Source of the DNA: Streptomyces iakyrus
GTDB taxonomy: Bacteria > Actinomycetota > Actinomycetes > Streptomycetales > Streptomycetaceae
Length of the DNA: 64,000 bases
Assembly (NCBI RefSeq): GCF_000717055.1
Contig: NZ_JNXI01000006.1
Span: 62,001-126,000, forward strand
Direction: 5' to 3'
Part shown: in pieces, positions 1 to 9,925 of the stretch
Layout: each line of letters opens with the position of its first letter
How positions within the stretch are numbered: position 1 is the first letter of the stretch
Program-made: the position numbers and the translations under genes
Notes under the pieces: generated by a model
Seen by the model: only the letters and a program-made list of their open reading frames with translations
Database searches by the model: none
What the model was told of the DNA's origin: nothing

Positions 1-1150
1 GGCGCACCAGGTCCTCCGAGGGGAAGGCGAGCGACGCGAAGTACTTCCAGATCGCCTCGTCCTCCTTGCCCGGTAGCAGGAGCACCTCGGCATGCTTCAC
101 GCCTCGTCCCGCGCGGCCCACCTGCTGGTAGTAGGCGATGGGGGAGGAGGGCGAACCCAGGTGCACCACGAAGCCCAGATCGGGCTTGTCGAATCCCATG
201 CCGAGTGCTGACGTGGCGACCAGCGCCTTCACCTTGTTGCCGAGCAGATCCTCCTCGGCCTGCTGGCGGTCGGCGTTCTCCGTCTTGCCCGTGTACGACG
301 CGACCGTGTGCCCCCGCTGCCGGAGGAAGGCGGTGACCTCCTCGGCGGCGGCCACGGTGAGGGTGTAGATGATTCCGGACCCCGGCAGTTCGTCGAGGTG
401 CTCGGCCAGCCAGGCCATACGGTGCGCGGCATCCGGCAGCCGCAGGACACTCAGGCTCAGGCTGTCCCGGTCCAGCGGGCCCCGGAGCACGAGGGCGTCC
501 GAGCTGCCGCCGGTGCCGAGTTGTTCCGCGACGTCGGCCGTCACGCGCGCGTTGGCCGTGGCGGTGGTCGCGAGCACCGGAACACCGGGTGGGAGGTCGG
601 CGAGCATGGTGCGCAGCCGGCGGTAGTCGGGCCGGAAGTCGTGGCCCCAGTCGGAGATGCAGTGCGCCTCGTCCACCACCAGGAGCCCGGTGGCTGCCGA
701 GAGCCGGGGGAGGACCTGGTCCCGGAAGTCCGGGTTGTTGAGCCGTTCGGGACTCACCAGCAGGACGTCCACCTCGCCCGCGGCGATCTCGTCCTGAACG
801 GCTTCCCACTCCTCGGTGTTGGAGGAGTTGATGGTCCGGGCGTGAATGCCTGCCCGAGCCGCCGCCTCGACCTGGTTCCGCATGAGCGCGAGCAGCGGGG
901 ACACGATCACGGTCGGGCCACTGCCCCGGGCTCGCAGCAGCGAGGTCGCCACGAAGTAGACCGCGGACTTGCCCCAGCCCGTGCGCTGGACGACCAGGGC
1001 ACGGCGTCTGTCGGCGACCAGTGCCTCGATCGCCCGCCACTGGTCCTCGCGCAGCTGGGCCTCCCCCGAGACGTCCCCGACGAGACGGGCCAGGACCGTG
1101 TCGGCCGCCGCCCGGAGTTCCGCGTTGCTCGTGTGCTCCATGCGTTCCAT
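1..1150 (-). CDS. RecQ-family ATP-dependent DNA helicase (C-terminus beyond window edge)
   Basis: This is an ATP-driven 3'-5' DNA unwinding enzyme of superfamily 2, likely acting in DNA repair. The 383 codons visible give the N-terminal extension and both helicase lobes. Motif I reads [11 protein letters not shown] (the RecQ lysine-serine pair), the Walker B box is DEAH followed by [16 protein letters not shown], motif III is TATAN, and motif VI is QVGRAGR. The RQC or zinc-binding part and the C-terminus lie beyond position 1. The ATG at 1150 is followed in frame by a second ATG at 1141, and neither has a convincing Shine-Dalgarno sequence, so the start is uncertain by three codons. It is transcribed divergently from the DUF4192 gene across about 130 bp. 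It could also be called a DEAD/DEAH-box helicase; the WGHDF signature favours RecQ. Confidence 0.9.
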   Translation of the reverse strand, partial: MERMEHTSNAELRAAADTVLARLVGDVSGEAQLREDQWRAIEALVADRRRALVVQRTGWGKSAVYFVATSLLRARGSGPTVIVSPLLALMRNQVEAAARAGIHARTINSSNTEEWEAVQDEIAAGEVDVLLVSPERLNNPDFRDQVLPRLSAATGLLVVDEAHCISDWGHDFRPDYRRLRTMLADLPPGVPVLATTATANARVTADVAEQLGTGGSSDALVLRGPLDRDSLSLSVLRLPDAAHRMAWLAEHLDELPGSGIIYTLTVAAAEEVTAFLRQRGHTVASYTGKTENADRQQAEEDLLGNKVKALVATSALGMGFDKPDLGFVVHLGSPSSPIAYYQQVGRAGRGVKHAEVLLLPGKEDEAIWKYFASLAFPSEDLVR

Positions 1151-1284
1151 ACAACAGGACCGCACTGACATCCGCGGCGGCGCATCGGGAGGCTGGGGAC
1201 ACGCCGGGCCTGGGCTGACGTGTTCCTGATAGGACTTATCCACAGGCCCAAGCGGAGTTTTGCGTTCCGCGAGATCGTCTTCGC

Positions 1285-2970
1285 ATGACGAACCACAGCG
1301 AAACGACCGGATCCCCCGAGAACGGCGACATCACCGGGCCCGAAGCGCAGAGCGGGCGGAAGAACGGTGAACAGGACAAAAAGGCGAGCGACGCGACCCG
1401 GCTCCACACCTCCACCCCCGCGTACGACAGTCACGGCGGCGAGCACCAGGTCACCTTGCGCACTCCGGCCGAACTGGCCGACGCTCTGCCGTACCTGCTC
1501 GGATACCGCCCCGAGGACAGCATCGTCCTGGTCGCTCTGCACGACAGCGACGGACGCGGGCGGTTCGGAGGCCGGGCCCGTCTCGGTATCCCCGCCAACG
1601 CTGACGACTGGGCTTCCGCGGCCCGGCAATTGTCCCACGGCCTTGTGACGGGCAGCGAGCGCCGAGGCGCACGGCCCGAGTCGATGGTCGCCTTCCTGTG
1701 CCAGGAACCGGAGAAGGGCCAGACCGGCCGGCAGGTGATGGAGCGGCTGAGGCCACTGGCCCAGAGGCTGCGTGTCGAGTGCGGTTCCCTCGACGTGGTG
1801 GTGGTCGAGGCGCTGTGCATCTCGGAGGGCCGGTACTGGTCGTACTGCTGTGACAACGCGACGTGCTGCTCCCCCGAGGGAGCCCCCATGGGCCTGCCCG
1901 GCACCTCCGTGCTGGCCGCCGCGGCCACCTACGCCGGCATCCAGGTCCGCGGCACACTGCGGGAGCTCCGGGCCCGGCTACTGCCCTGGGAGAACGCCGC
2001 GGCCCTTGAACAGGAGGCCGCCCTGGACACCGCCAGCATGGCGCTGGTGCCGAAGATCCTCGACGACGCGGGCCGTGCCGCCGTGGCCGACGAGACGCTG
2101 GAGCTGGCCAGGAGGATCCTGGACCGTTTCGCCCAGGCACCGCCTGCGACCGGCACACTCCTTGCGGATCTCCGCGACGACGAACTGCTCGGGCACGACG
2201 AGGCCGCCCGGCTCATTCTCGGCCTCCAGGACCGAGCGACCCGTGACCGCGCGGCCGAGTGGATGGAGGGCGACGAGGCCGGACACGCCCTTCGCCTCTG
2301 GCGGACCCTGGCTCGGCGCTGCGTCGGACCCTACGGAGAGCATGCCGCCGCACCGCTCACTCTCACCGGCTGGGTTGCCTGGTCCACCGGCGACGAACTG
2401 GAGGCCCGCGAAGCCCTCGCCATGGCCCTGGGCGCCGATCCCGACTACCTCTTCGCCCGGCTTCTGCACCAGGCCTGCAACGAAGGTCTCGACCCGGAGT
2501 CGATCCGCAGCTGCCTGCGAGCGGAGCGGAAAGGCCGTGGATCCGCGGTGGCCGATCTCCTGGAAACACGCGCGGACGGTGACGAGTCCGACGGACGCGA
2601 GACGACCGGGGCGTGCGAAGCCGAGCCACACGACGAGCCGTCACCGGCAATGATGCCGTCGCGCCGTCGCCGCCGCTCTCTCCCCGCCGCTACCACCGCC
2701 TCGGCCTCGGACCGCACCAGCGCGGATGACCGTGGCACGGGAGCCCGGGCTCCCCGGCGGCGTCCATCCTTGGGCACCACACACCCTGCCGGTACCACCA
2801 CCGAAACCGGTCCTCGCCCCGGCCGTGCGACCAGGGCGAGTACCGCGCGATCGGGAAGCGTGCGGACGGGCGGCACGCGTGCACGCACGGCTAGGAAGGC
2901 AGTCCTGCCCGTCCGGGAGACCGGCCAGGAAGGTCCACAGCCCGGCCTCGGCAAGGACGGCGGGGAGTGA
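1285..2970 (+). CDS. DUF4192 domain-containing protein
   Basis: The function is unknown. The protein has 561 residues. The first 55 are hydrophilic and probably disordered. The DUF4192 domain starts at about residue 57 ([20 protein letters not shown] is its usual opening) and runs to about 400, with the usual [17 protein letters not shown] helical end. Residues 420-561 are a basic Ser/Thr/Arg/Pro-rich tail that looks disordered and is not part of the family core. [13 protein letters not shown] patch near residue 190 has four cysteines in a short span and could bind metal. The gene stands alone on the + strand, divergent from the helicase, and ends about 190 bp before the debranching-like gene. 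The family is restricted mainly to Actinobacteria and the call is by family only. Confidence 0.8.
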   Translation: MTNHSETTGSPENGDITGPEAQSGRKNGEQDKKASDATRLHTSTPAYDSHGGEHQVTLRTPAELADALPYLLGYRPEDSIVLVALHDSDGRGRFGGRARLGIPANADDWASAARQLSHGLVTGSERRGARPESMVAFLCQEPEKGQTGRQVMERLRPLAQRLRVECGSLDVVVVEALCISEGRYWSYCCDNATCCSPEGAPMGLPGTSVLAAAATYAGIQVRGTLRELRARLLPWENAAALEQEAALDTASMALVPKILDDAGRAAVADETLELARRILDRFAQAPPATGTLLADLRDDELLGHDEAARLILGLQDRATRDRAAEWMEGDEAGHALRLWRTLARRCVGPYGEHAAAPLTLTGWVAWSTGDELEAREALAMALGADPDYLFARLLHQACNEGLDPESIRSCLRAERKGRGSAVADLLETRADGDESDGRETTGACEAEPHDEPSPAMMPSRRRRRSLPAATTASASDRTSADDRGTGARAPRRRPSLGTTHPAGTTTETGPRPGRATRASTARSGSVRTGGTRARTARKAVLPVRETGQEGPQPGLGKDGGE

Positions 2971-3161
2971 GCCCTCGCCGAGCGCCTTCGAGGTTCTCGG
3001 GGCGGGCTCCAGGGCGTGACTCGAAGGAGGGTCCCACCGTTCACCTGAGTGGCGGAACGGCTGGACGGGCCACGACGCCGCACTGCCCCTGCCCCGTCGG
3101 ACCCCTCCGGCACCGGCGCCGAACCCGATCGAGGCGCACCGAGCGCAGAGGAAGCCATCCG

Positions 3162-5516
3162 ATGCCCCAGCCGACTCCGCCCTCCGCCGCCGACGACCGC
3201 CGCCCTCCGGGCGGCCCGCCACCACCTCTCGGATCGGGTGTCGGCCCGCCGGGGGCAGGAGCGCCGGGGGCGGGGGAGCAGCAGGTCGTCCCTCCGCGGC
3301 CGACGGCACGTCTCGACGGATACGGGCCGCGGTTCCCCGGCGGCACGTCATACCCCCCTGCGCCCACCGGACCCGACTCGCGCCCGCCCACGTCGCCCGG
3401 CCCGGGCCGATCGTCACCCCGGGGGGTCGGACAGAACCGGCGCCCTGGTGCGGGAACAGGACATGGCTCAGTCGCGCCGCCCTTTGCTCAAGGACGGACT
3501 CCTTCACCTGGGGGCCGCCGGTCTGAACCCCCGCCCCGGGGAGCCACGATCCCCGGACTGCGCTGGTCCGCCGACCTACCCCCCGCCCACACCGCGATGA
3601 TCTGTGTCGCCCTTCCCGGCCTCGCCATCTCGACCGAAGGAGGGCAGCTGACCGGCCGCGGGCTGGAGGGGTTCTACCGGGCCGGCCGGCGCGTGCTCTC
3701 CCGGTGCGAGATCCGCGTCGCCGGGCGAGAACCCCTCGCGGTACAGGCCCGGATGGCCTCGGCCGACCGCGCCCGGTTCGTGGGAACTCTCCGCACATCA
3801 CCCCAGGCAGGCCCGGACCCGGACGTGATCGTGGAACGCAACCGCCTCGCGGACGGCACGGAGCGGATCACCCTGCACAGTGCGGCTTCCCGCCCGCTGC
3901 GACTGCCGGTCGAGATCGTCCTGGGCACGGATCTCGCCGACCTCGGGGCGATCGCCTCCGGGAGTGCAGGGCCCGAACTCACCGCCACTGTCCACGGCTC
4001 CGGCCTGCGCTGGTCCTGCGCTACCGGCAACGCGTCCGTCACGGCCGAACCGCCTCCCGCCGACGCCCTAGCCTCGACCGGGCTGCTGCGGTGGGAGCTC
4101 GACCTGCCACCCGGCTCCAGCAGAACCGTCGAACTGCGGGTGCGGCCGGACGGCGCAGGACCCCTCCGAGCCGTGGGACGAGCGGCGACCAGCCCACTGG
4201 CCGCCGCGCACGCGGAGGGGGACGACCTGAGAGTCCCCGCCCTCCTGCGGACGAGCATCGAGGACCTCCAAGCCCTCCTCCTGCGTGACGCGGCGAACCC
4301 CGCCGACACTCACCTCGCAGCCGGGGCGCCCTGGCGCTGCGGTCTGGCCCCCGCCGACGCACTCGTCGCCGCCCGGATGGCACTGCCGCTCGGCACCGGC
4401 CTCGCCGCGGGGACGCTGAGGATCCTCGCCCGGACCCAACTCTCCGGACCCGGAGAACAGTCCGGCATGATCCCAGGCCCTCGACGGGACGCCGGACCGC
4501 ACCTTCTGCCGCAGTGCACCGGAACAGAGGCCACCCTGCTCTTCCCCGCCCTGCTCGCCGAGGCCCGCCGCTGGGGCCTTCCCGACCGGGAGACGGAAGA
4601 ACTGCTGCCCGCCGCCGAGCGCTGCCTGGCCTGGCTGCGGACCACCGTGGGCGACGGCCCCTACCTGCGCGACGCGAACGAGGGCGGGTCAGTCCGCTGC
4701 GAGACACAAGCCCACGCCCACCGTGCCGCGCTGCTCGGCGCCGACCTCCTCGATGCCTGCGGCCGGGGAGGGGGAGCGGCACTCCGGCAGTGGGCGCAAA
4801 CCCTGCGGACCGCGTTCCGAGAGGACTTCTGGGTCGAGGATCGCGGGGGCGGCCGGCCCGCGGCAGCCCGCAGACCGGACGGCAGCCCGGTCCCCCACCT
4901 GGGCGCGGCCGCCGTGCACCTCCTCGACACGGGTCTGCTGGGCGGGGGCGAGCCGGCACCAGGTCTGCTCGACAAGGTCCGGACCGAGCACCTCGCCCGG
5001 CTGCTCGGCAGCCCGGTCATGGACTCGGGGTGGGGCTTGCGCGGACTGGGCGCGAAGGAGCCGGGATTCAATCCGTTCGGCCACCGCGCAGGAGCTGTAC
5101 GGATCCAGGAGACGGCACTCGCCGTGGCGGGACTGGCAGCCGCCGGCTACGAGAAGGAAGCGAGCTCACTCCTGCGCGGCGTACTCGTGGCTGCCGAGAC
5201 GTTCTCCTACCGGCTGCCCGAGATGTACGCGGGGGAGCAGCGTACGGAAGGGGGTGCTCCGCTCCCGCACCCGGCAGCCTGCCGCCCCGCAGCCACAGCG
5301 GCGGCCGCCGGAGTCCTGCTGCTGACCACACTCGTCGGCATCCGCCCCGACGCCCCGGCCGGGACGGTCACCCTGCGCCCCGTGCGCAGTGCGCCCCTCG
5401 GGGAGATCGGCTTCACGGGACTGCGGGTGGCGGGCGCCCCGTTCTCCGTACGGGTCAGCCGACTGGGACTCGCCATGGTCGAGGAGGCGGCCGACGAGCT
5501 GCAACTGGGGGTGTGA
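3162..5516 (+). CDS. Glycogen debranching N-terminal domain protein (amylo-alpha-1,6-glucosidase-like)
   Basis: This is probably a glycoside-hydrolase-like protein related to bacterial glycogen-debranching enzymes; its substrate is unknown. The ATG at 3162 is preceded by GAGGA with suitable spacing, giving 784 residues. Residues 1-145 are Pro/Gly/Arg-rich and probably disordered. From about 150 a beta-sandwich of the GDE_N_bis type begins (STEGGQLTGRGLEGFYRAGR is its typical start). From about 380 to the end come helical repeats of an (alpha/alpha)6 barrel, with SGWGLRGLGAKEPGFNPFGH and RLPEMYAG typical of the trehalase/GDE barrel. The open frame continues upstream to 2967, but that stretch overlaps the previous stop and lacks a ribosome site. 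A Nudix gene follows after 130 bp with its own promoter. Catalytic acids were not assigned. Confidence 0.75.
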   Translation: MPQPTPPSAADDRRPPGGPPPPLGSGVGPPGAGAPGAGEQQVVPPRPTARLDGYGPRFPGGTSYPPAPTGPDSRPPTSPGPGRSSPRGVGQNRRPGAGTGHGSVAPPFAQGRTPSPGGRRSEPPPRGATIPGLRWSADLPPAHTAMICVALPGLAISTEGGQLTGRGLEGFYRAGRRVLSRCEIRVAGREPLAVQARMASADRARFVGTLRTSPQAGPDPDVIVERNRLADGTERITLHSAASRPLRLPVEIVLGTDLADLGAIASGSAGPELTATVHGSGLRWSCATGNASVTAEPPPADALASTGLLRWELDLPPGSSRTVELRVRPDGAGPLRAVGRAATSPLAAAHAEGDDLRVPALLRTSIEDLQALLLRDAANPADTHLAAGAPWRCGLAPADALVAARMALPLGTGLAAGTLRILARTQLSGPGEQSGMIPGPRRDAGPHLLPQCTGTEATLLFPALLAEARRWGLPDRETEELLPAAERCLAWLRTTVGDGPYLRDANEGGSVRCETQAHAHRAALLGADLLDACGRGGGAALRQWAQTLRTAFREDFWVEDRGGGRPAAARRPDGSPVPHLGAAAVHLLDTGLLGGGEPAPGLLDKVRTEHLARLLGSPVMDSGWGLRGLGAKEPGFNPFGHRAGAVRIQETALAVAGLAAAGYEKEASSLLRGVLVAAETFSYRLPEMYAGEQRTEGGAPLPHPAACRPAATAAAAGVLLLTTLVGIRPDAPAGTVTLRPVRSAPLGEIGFTGLRVAGAPFSVRVSRLGLAMVEEAADELQLGV

Positions 5517-5614
5517 CGTGCGACGACGCGCCATTTTCAGCACCGGAGGGCAGGCGGTGCAGTCCCTGCCGGACAGAAGACGATCAGTAAGCGACGGGAC
5601 GGGCGAAGGGAGTG

Positions 5615-5640
5615 TTTATCGTCAGGCAGACGACTATGAT
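5615..5640 (+). promoter_or_regulatory. Putative leaderless promoter with inverted-repeat operator of the Nudix/NrtR-type gene
   Basis: A good -10 hexamer, TATGAT (5635-5640), lies only six bases before the ATG at 5647, so the message is probably leaderless. Directly upstream is an inverted repeat TCGTC-N5-GACGA (5619-5633), where the -10/-35 spacer would be. That position suits an autoregulatory operator. No clear -35 box was found. Confidence 0.45.
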
Positions 5641-5646
5641 CGCCGC

Positions 5647-6405
5647 ATGCCCTACGACCCGTCAGCGTTTCCTCCCTTCGCCGTCACCGTGGACCTGGTC
5701 GTGCTGACCGTGCGCCGCCATGCCCTGTGCGCGCTGGCGGTACGCAGGGGCGAACCGCCGTTCCAGGGGCGTTGGGCGCTGCCCGGCGGTTTCGTACGGG
5801 CCGATGAGGACCTGGCGCAGGCGGCGGGGCGTGAGCTGGCCGAGGAGACCGGACTGGGCGTCCACGACCCGTCCGTCCCGGCGCAGGACAACGGCGCACA
5901 CCTGGAGCAGCTTGCCACCTACGGAGATCCCAAGCGGGACCCCAGGATGCGGGTCGTCAGTGTCGCGCACCTGGCTCTCGCCCCCGACCTGCCCGCACCC
6001 AGAGCAGGCGGGGACGCCAGCAACGCGCGGTGGGCCCCGGTCGAGGAACTGTTGCAGCAAGGCGGCTACGGGCGTGAGGCCGAGCCGGTCGCGCCGCTCG
6101 CCTTCGACCATGCTCAGATCCTCGCGGACGGAGTGGAGCGCGCCCGCTCCAAGATCGAGTACTCGTCGCTGGCCACCGCCTTCTGCCCGCCCGAATTCAC
6201 CGTCGGGGAACTGCGCCGTGTCTACGAGGCGGTGTGGGGCGTGGCGCTCGACCCGCGCAACTTCCACCGCAAGGTCACGGGTACCCCCGGGTTCCTCGTG
6301 CCCACCGGCGGGACGACCACCCGCCAGGGCGGACGCCCGGCTCAGCTCTTCCGTGCCGGTGGTGCGACGCTGCTCAACCCCCCGATGCTGCGCCCCGAGG
6401 TGTGA
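5647..6405 (+). CDS. Nudix hydrolase fused to winged-helix domain (NrtR-type)
   Basis: The protein has 252 residues in two parts. Residues 10-150 form a Nudix domain with an intact Nudix box: GGFVRADEDLAQAAGRELAEE carries the Gx5Ex7REUxEE pattern, so hydrolysis of a nucleoside-diphosphate compound is possible. Residues 165-235 (SKIEYSSLATAFCPPEFT..LRRVYEAVWG..LDPRNFHRKV) match the C-terminal winged helix of NrtR-like proteins, which are transcriptional regulators of NAD metabolism that sense ADP-ribose-type ligands. An active box together with a DNA-binding tail leaves open whether it is an enzyme, a regulator or both. The ATG at 5647 fits the family N-terminus (YDPSAFPPFAVTVDLVVLTV). A -10 element six bases upstream suggests leaderless translation. 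No NAD-biosynthesis gene is adjacent. Confidence 0.85.
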   Translation: MPYDPSAFPPFAVTVDLVVLTVRRHALCALAVRRGEPPFQGRWALPGGFVRADEDLAQAAGRELAEETGLGVHDPSVPAQDNGAHLEQLATYGDPKRDPRMRVVSVAHLALAPDLPAPRAGGDASNARWAPVEELLQQGGYGREAEPVAPLAFDHAQILADGVERARSKIEYSSLATAFCPPEFTVGELRRVYEAVWGVALDPRNFHRKVTGTPGFLVPTGGTTTRQGGRPAQLFRAGGATLLNPPMLRPEV

Positions 6406-6536
6406 GCGGCGGCCGGGCGCGTGCGGCCCCCGGGTCCGGAACTCCACCCGCCCGCAGCCCGGTCACGGTGAGGGCCATGCCTGAGGCAGGCTTGTGGTGC
6501 CCGAAAAACCGGACATAGCGCGCTATCTTGCTACGG

Positions 6537-8876
6537 GTGATCCAGGCCTTCGGACTGACCAGCAATCCCCGCAAGGAGCTTCCGCCCGCAGCCGACGACG
6601 TCTCCTTCGAGGCACGCGCGGGCCGGACCACCGCGCTGCTCGGAGCGCCGGGCGCCGGCAAGACGACGGTTCTCAGACTCATGCTCGAACTGCAACAAGG
6701 TCGCGGCATCACCCACTTCAGGGGCCGCCCCCTGCACCGCATCGCCCATCCCTCGCGCGAGGTGGGCGTGCTGCTGGGGGACGTGCCGGGGCATCCCGCC
6801 CGCACGGTCCGCGGTCATCTGCGCATGTTGTGCGCTGCCGCAGGGGTCCCGGTCCGGCGTGCCGATGAAGTTCTCGAGGCGGTCGGGCTCGTGAGCTTGC
6901 GCGACGAACGCCTCGGCACCCTCTCCCGCGGCATGGACCGCCGCCTGGGCCTGGCCTGCGTCCTCCTGGCGGACCCGCACACCCTCGTCCTCGACGATCC
7001 GGCCGGCGGACTGTCCACTCGCGAGAGCACCTGGATGCACGACATGCTGCGCGCCCACGCCGCCCAGGGCGGCACGGTCCTTTTCACCACGGCCGACCCC
7101 AAGGAGGCCGCGCGCACCGCCGATCACGTCGTCACCCTCGAACAGGGCAGGCTCGTGGCCGACCAGGACGTCGCGGAGTTCTCGCGCACCCGCCTCCGAC
7201 CCCGGGTCGCCGTACGCAGCCCTCACGCGGCCCGTCTGGCCGTTCTCCTGGCCAAGCAGGCCCGCACCTCGCAGCGTTCGGTCGAGGTCGTCCGAGAGGG
7301 GGGCAACCGTCTCTCGGTGTACGGCGGTACCTGCGCGGACATCGGCGAGGTCGCCTTCCGCCACGGCATCGTGGTTCACCAACTCGCCGATGAGACCGGA
7401 GACATGGGGCCCGGTGCGGGCTCCCCTCGGACAAGTGGGCCGCGTGACCGGACCCTCGCCGCATCAGGGCACCTCACCGGAACGCACCGGGCGGACCGTA
7501 TGCCGCGGCCCTCAGAAGCAGCGTCGCCTCTCGACCCGTCGAGACCGTTCGTGACCGATCCCACGGCTCTTACGACCGGGTCACGGTCCCCGCTTGAGCC
7601 GGGACCTTCGTCAGGCTCACCGAGACAGGGCGCGACAGAGCAGGGTGCACCAGAGCAGGGCGCATGTGAGCAAGGCGCACCAGGGCAAGGTGCCCGAGAG
7701 CGACGTGCTCCAGAATGCGGCGCACCAGAGCAAGGTGCCCGAGAACAAGGTGCTCCGAGACCAAGCGCACCAGGGCAAACCGCACCCAGGCAAGCCGCAG
7801 AGCCGTCGGCCTCCTCCGCAGCCCCTGCGGTCGTCTCCACCGAGCCGCGGCCCATGCCGGAGCCGCCATCCGGCACGGGCGCGCCGGAACCGGGCACGGA
7901 CGAGTCGTCGCCTTCCCGCGGGCATCCGCACCCTGCCGCCGAGCCGCCAGAACTCCCGGACGCCCACTCGGCCGGCCGGTCAAGCGACGGACCTGTCGCG
8001 GAGACCGTGTCCTCCGCGCCCCAAACGCTGCTCCCTACCGGCACCCGCCCCGCACGCACGCTCGATGCGCTGCCTCCTCTGCCACCCCCCATCTCCGTCC
8101 GCCCGGCCCCGAGCCCCCTTCGCCCCCTGCGCTACGAGATCCGCCGTGCCGCCGGGATCGGCACGGGGTTCCTGACCGGGGCCGTCGTGCTGGCCGTGTC
8201 TGCGGTGACCGCCGTCGTGCTCGCACGCATCGGCCACACGCCTCAGCCGCGCCTGCTGGCCGCGTGGCCGCGCGAGCTCCCCCTGCCGCCCGCGGCGCTC
8301 GGCGCGGGACTGCTGGGAGCGCTGTCCTTCGGCGACGAGTTCCGCCACCCCGCCCTGGCGGCGGACCGCGGCACCGTACCCCGCCGGCTGGGGCTCCTGG
8401 CCGCCAAACTGCTCGTCTCCTCGGTCACCGCGCTGGTGCTGGCCGTCCTGACCGTCGGCTGCGACGCCGAAGTGCTCTATCTCGTCTACGGACGGGAGCT
8501 CGCCCAGGTTCCCACCGACTGGCTCCCCATGAGTGCGAGTTGGATCGGACTCGTAGTCGGCTGCGCCTGGGCCGGTGTACTCGCCGCCGGCGTTTTCCGG
8601 TCCACCACCGCCGGACTCGCCGCCGTCGCAGCCGTCCCCCTCCTCGTCGTGCCCGTCGTGCACCAGCTCGTGAACGGACCGTCCGTGCGAACCGCGGCCG
8701 GACTGCCCATGCGGCTGCGAGAGGCTCTCCTGCCGCGATGGCCCTTCGGGGGAGAGCGCTACCTGGAGGCCGCGCTCGAGGTGATCTCCCAACCCGTGGG
8801 CGGGGCACTGACGTTGTCGCTGACAGCGCTGCTCTGCGCGTATCTGCTGACGGGCCTGCGCAGCCGCTTCCGGTGA
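6537..8876 (+). CDS. Fused ABC transporter: ATP-binding domain, repeat-rich linker, membrane domain
   Basis: This is a single-chain ABC exporter-like protein. With the GTG start at 6537 it has 779 residues and begins VIQAFGLTSN, which aligns with the usual start of this ATPase family. Residues 1-220 are the nucleotide-binding domain: Walker A is GAPGAGKTT; the signature is the weak LSRGM; Walker B is LVLDDP, with Asp where a catalytic Glu is usual; and the Q-loop region (VGVLLGDVPGHP) lacks the glutamine. This pattern resembles ATPases of Streptomyces antibiotic-type ABC-2 exporters but is more degenerate. Residues about 290-530 are a low-complexity linker with twelve 5-residue repeats. Residues about 540-779 carry about six hydrophobic segments typical of an ABC-2-like permease. 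The substrate is unknown. In Streptomyces this gene sits just upstream of whiH. Confidence 0.75.
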   Translation: MIQAFGLTSNPRKELPPAADDVSFEARAGRTTALLGAPGAGKTTVLRLMLELQQGRGITHFRGRPLHRIAHPSREVGVLLGDVPGHPARTVRGHLRMLCAAAGVPVRRADEVLEAVGLVSLRDERLGTLSRGMDRRLGLACVLLADPHTLVLDDPAGGLSTRESTWMHDMLRAHAAQGGTVLFTTADPKEAARTADHVVTLEQGRLVADQDVAEFSRTRLRPRVAVRSPHAARLAVLLAKQARTSQRSVEVVREGGNRLSVYGGTCADIGEVAFRHGIVVHQLADETGDMGPGAGSPRTSGPRDRTLAASGHLTGTHRADRMPRPSEAASPLDPSRPFVTDPTALTTGSRSPLEPGPSSGSPRQGATEQGAPEQGACEQGAPGQGARERRAPECGAPEQGAREQGAPRPSAPGQTAPRQAAEPSASSAAPAVVSTEPRPMPEPPSGTGAPEPGTDESSPSRGHPHPAAEPPELPDAHSAGRSSDGPVAETVSSAPQTLLPTGTRPARTLDALPPLPPPISVRPAPSPLRPLRYEIRRAAGIGTGFLTGAVVLAVSAVTAVVLARIGHTPQPRLLAAWPRELPLPPAALGAGLLGALSFGDEFRHPALAADRGTVPRRLGLLAAKLLVSSVTALVLAVLTVGCDAEVLYLVYGRELAQVPTDWLPMSASWIGLVVGCAWAGVLAAGVFRSTTAGLAAVAAVPLLVVPVVHQLVNGPSVRTAAGLPMRLREALLPRWPFGGERYLEAALEVISQPVGGALTLSLTALLCAYLLTGLRSRFR
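7623..7802 (+). repeat. Twelve degenerate 15-bp repeats encoding a QGA-type pentapeptide array
   Basis: Inside the linker of the fused ABC protein, twelve consecutive 15-nt units encode pentapeptides of the form (E/G/R)QGA(P/R), for example EQGAP, GQGAR, ECGAP and EQGAR. The units diverge towards the 3' end (RPSAP, GQTAP, RQAAE). The frame is kept throughout, so it is a coding minisatellite. Confidence 0.9.
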
Positions 8877-9037
8877 CGACTGTCCGTAACCCTTGGTCCG
8901 GCCATGCCCACAACTCCCCGCAGAACGCCCATTTCTTTCCGATAAGGCGTCAATTGCGACGCGGTGAGCGATCACCCTTTCGTGTGCTTTTCACCAAAGA
9001 CCTCAAGGGAGTTGGAGACGAGGCCGACAAAGGATGC

Positions 9038-9925
9038 GTGAGTACCCTTGCGCACACCATGATGACCGCCGCCCGCTCCGCCGACTCCGGCCTCGCGAGC
9101 CCGGGCGAACTCGACCGCTACCCGTACGCCGAGGCGCCCGCCGTCGACCGCGTCGGGGCCCCTGCCTGGGACGGCGGGGACCCCGAGCTGGGCCGTGTGG
9201 GCCGACGCGCCGCGGGCAGCCGCGGACGCGGGCTGCACGGCCAACTCGTTCAGCAACTCGGTCAGATGATCGTCTCCGGCGACCTGGGTGCCGACCGCCC
9301 GCTGGTGCCCGAGGAGATCGGCCAGCGCTTCGAGGTCTCCCGCACCGTCGTCCGAGAGTCGCTCCGCGTCCTGGAGGCCAAGGGTCTGGTGAGCGCCCGC
9401 CCGAACGTCGGCACGCGCGTGCGCCCCGTCAGCGACTGGAACCTCCTCGACCCGGACATCATCGAGTGGCGGGCCTTCGGGCCCCAGCGCGACGACCAGC
9501 GCCGCGAGCTGAGCGAGCTGCGGTGGACGATCGAGCCGCTCGCCGCCCGCCTCGCGGCCGGGCACGGGCGCGAGGACGTCCAGCAGCGCCTTGCGGACAT
9601 GGTCGAGATCATGGGGCACGCGATGGCTCAGGGTGATGCGCTCACCTTCTCCCGCGCCGACGCGGAGTTCCACTCGCTGCTCATCCAGGTCGCGGGCAAC
9701 CGCATGCTGGAGCACCTCTCCGGGATCGTGTCCGCGGCCCTTCAGGTCTCGGGCGGGCCGGTCACGGGGTGTGACCGGCCGAATGAGGCGTCCCTGGCGC
9801 ACCACGGCCGTATCTGCGACGCCCTCGCCACTGGAGACGGTGCGGCGGCCGAGGCGGCCATGCGCCAACTCCTCACGATCAATCCCGAGGTGGAACGGGT
9901 CGTGCCCGCCCCGCGCGAGCACTGA
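9038..9925 (+). CDS. whiH: Sporulation transcription factor WhiH (GntR family)
   Basis: This is a GntR/FadR-type regulator needed for sporulation septation in aerial hyphae of Streptomyces. With the GTG at 9038 the protein has 295 residues. The winged helix is at about 70-140 (GLHGQLVQQLGQMIVSGDL, then EEIGQRFEVSRTVVRESLRVLEAKGLV, then NVGTRVRP). The all-helical FadR-C (FCD) ligand domain follows at 165-280, with the metal-site pattern D..FHSLLI and H in SLAHHGRI. The GTG has AAAGGA only three bases upstream, which is tight; ATG codons at 9059 and 9062 are in frame and are the alternatives. The gene lies directly upstream of hrdB with about 425 bp between them, which is the known Streptomyces order and supports the name. 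Targets and ligand cannot be read from the sequence. Confidence 0.92.
   Translation: MSTLAHTMMTAARSADSGLASPGELDRYPYAEAPAVDRVGAPAWDGGDPELGRVGRRAAGSRGRGLHGQLVQQLGQMIVSGDLGADRPLVPEEIGQRFEVSRTVVRESLRVLEAKGLVSARPNVGTRVRPVSDWNLLDPDIIEWRAFGPQRDDQRRELSELRWTIEPLAARLAAGHGREDVQQRLADMVEIMGHAMAQGDALTFSRADAEFHSLLIQVAGNRMLEHLSGIVSAALQVSGGPVTGCDRPNEASLAHHGRICDALATGDGAAAEAAMRQLLTINPEVERVVPAPREH

Noticed and set aside
7623..7802. Possible CRISPR-like array from regular 15-bp units
   Set aside because: There are no spacers and the frame is conserved; it is a coding pentapeptide repeat.
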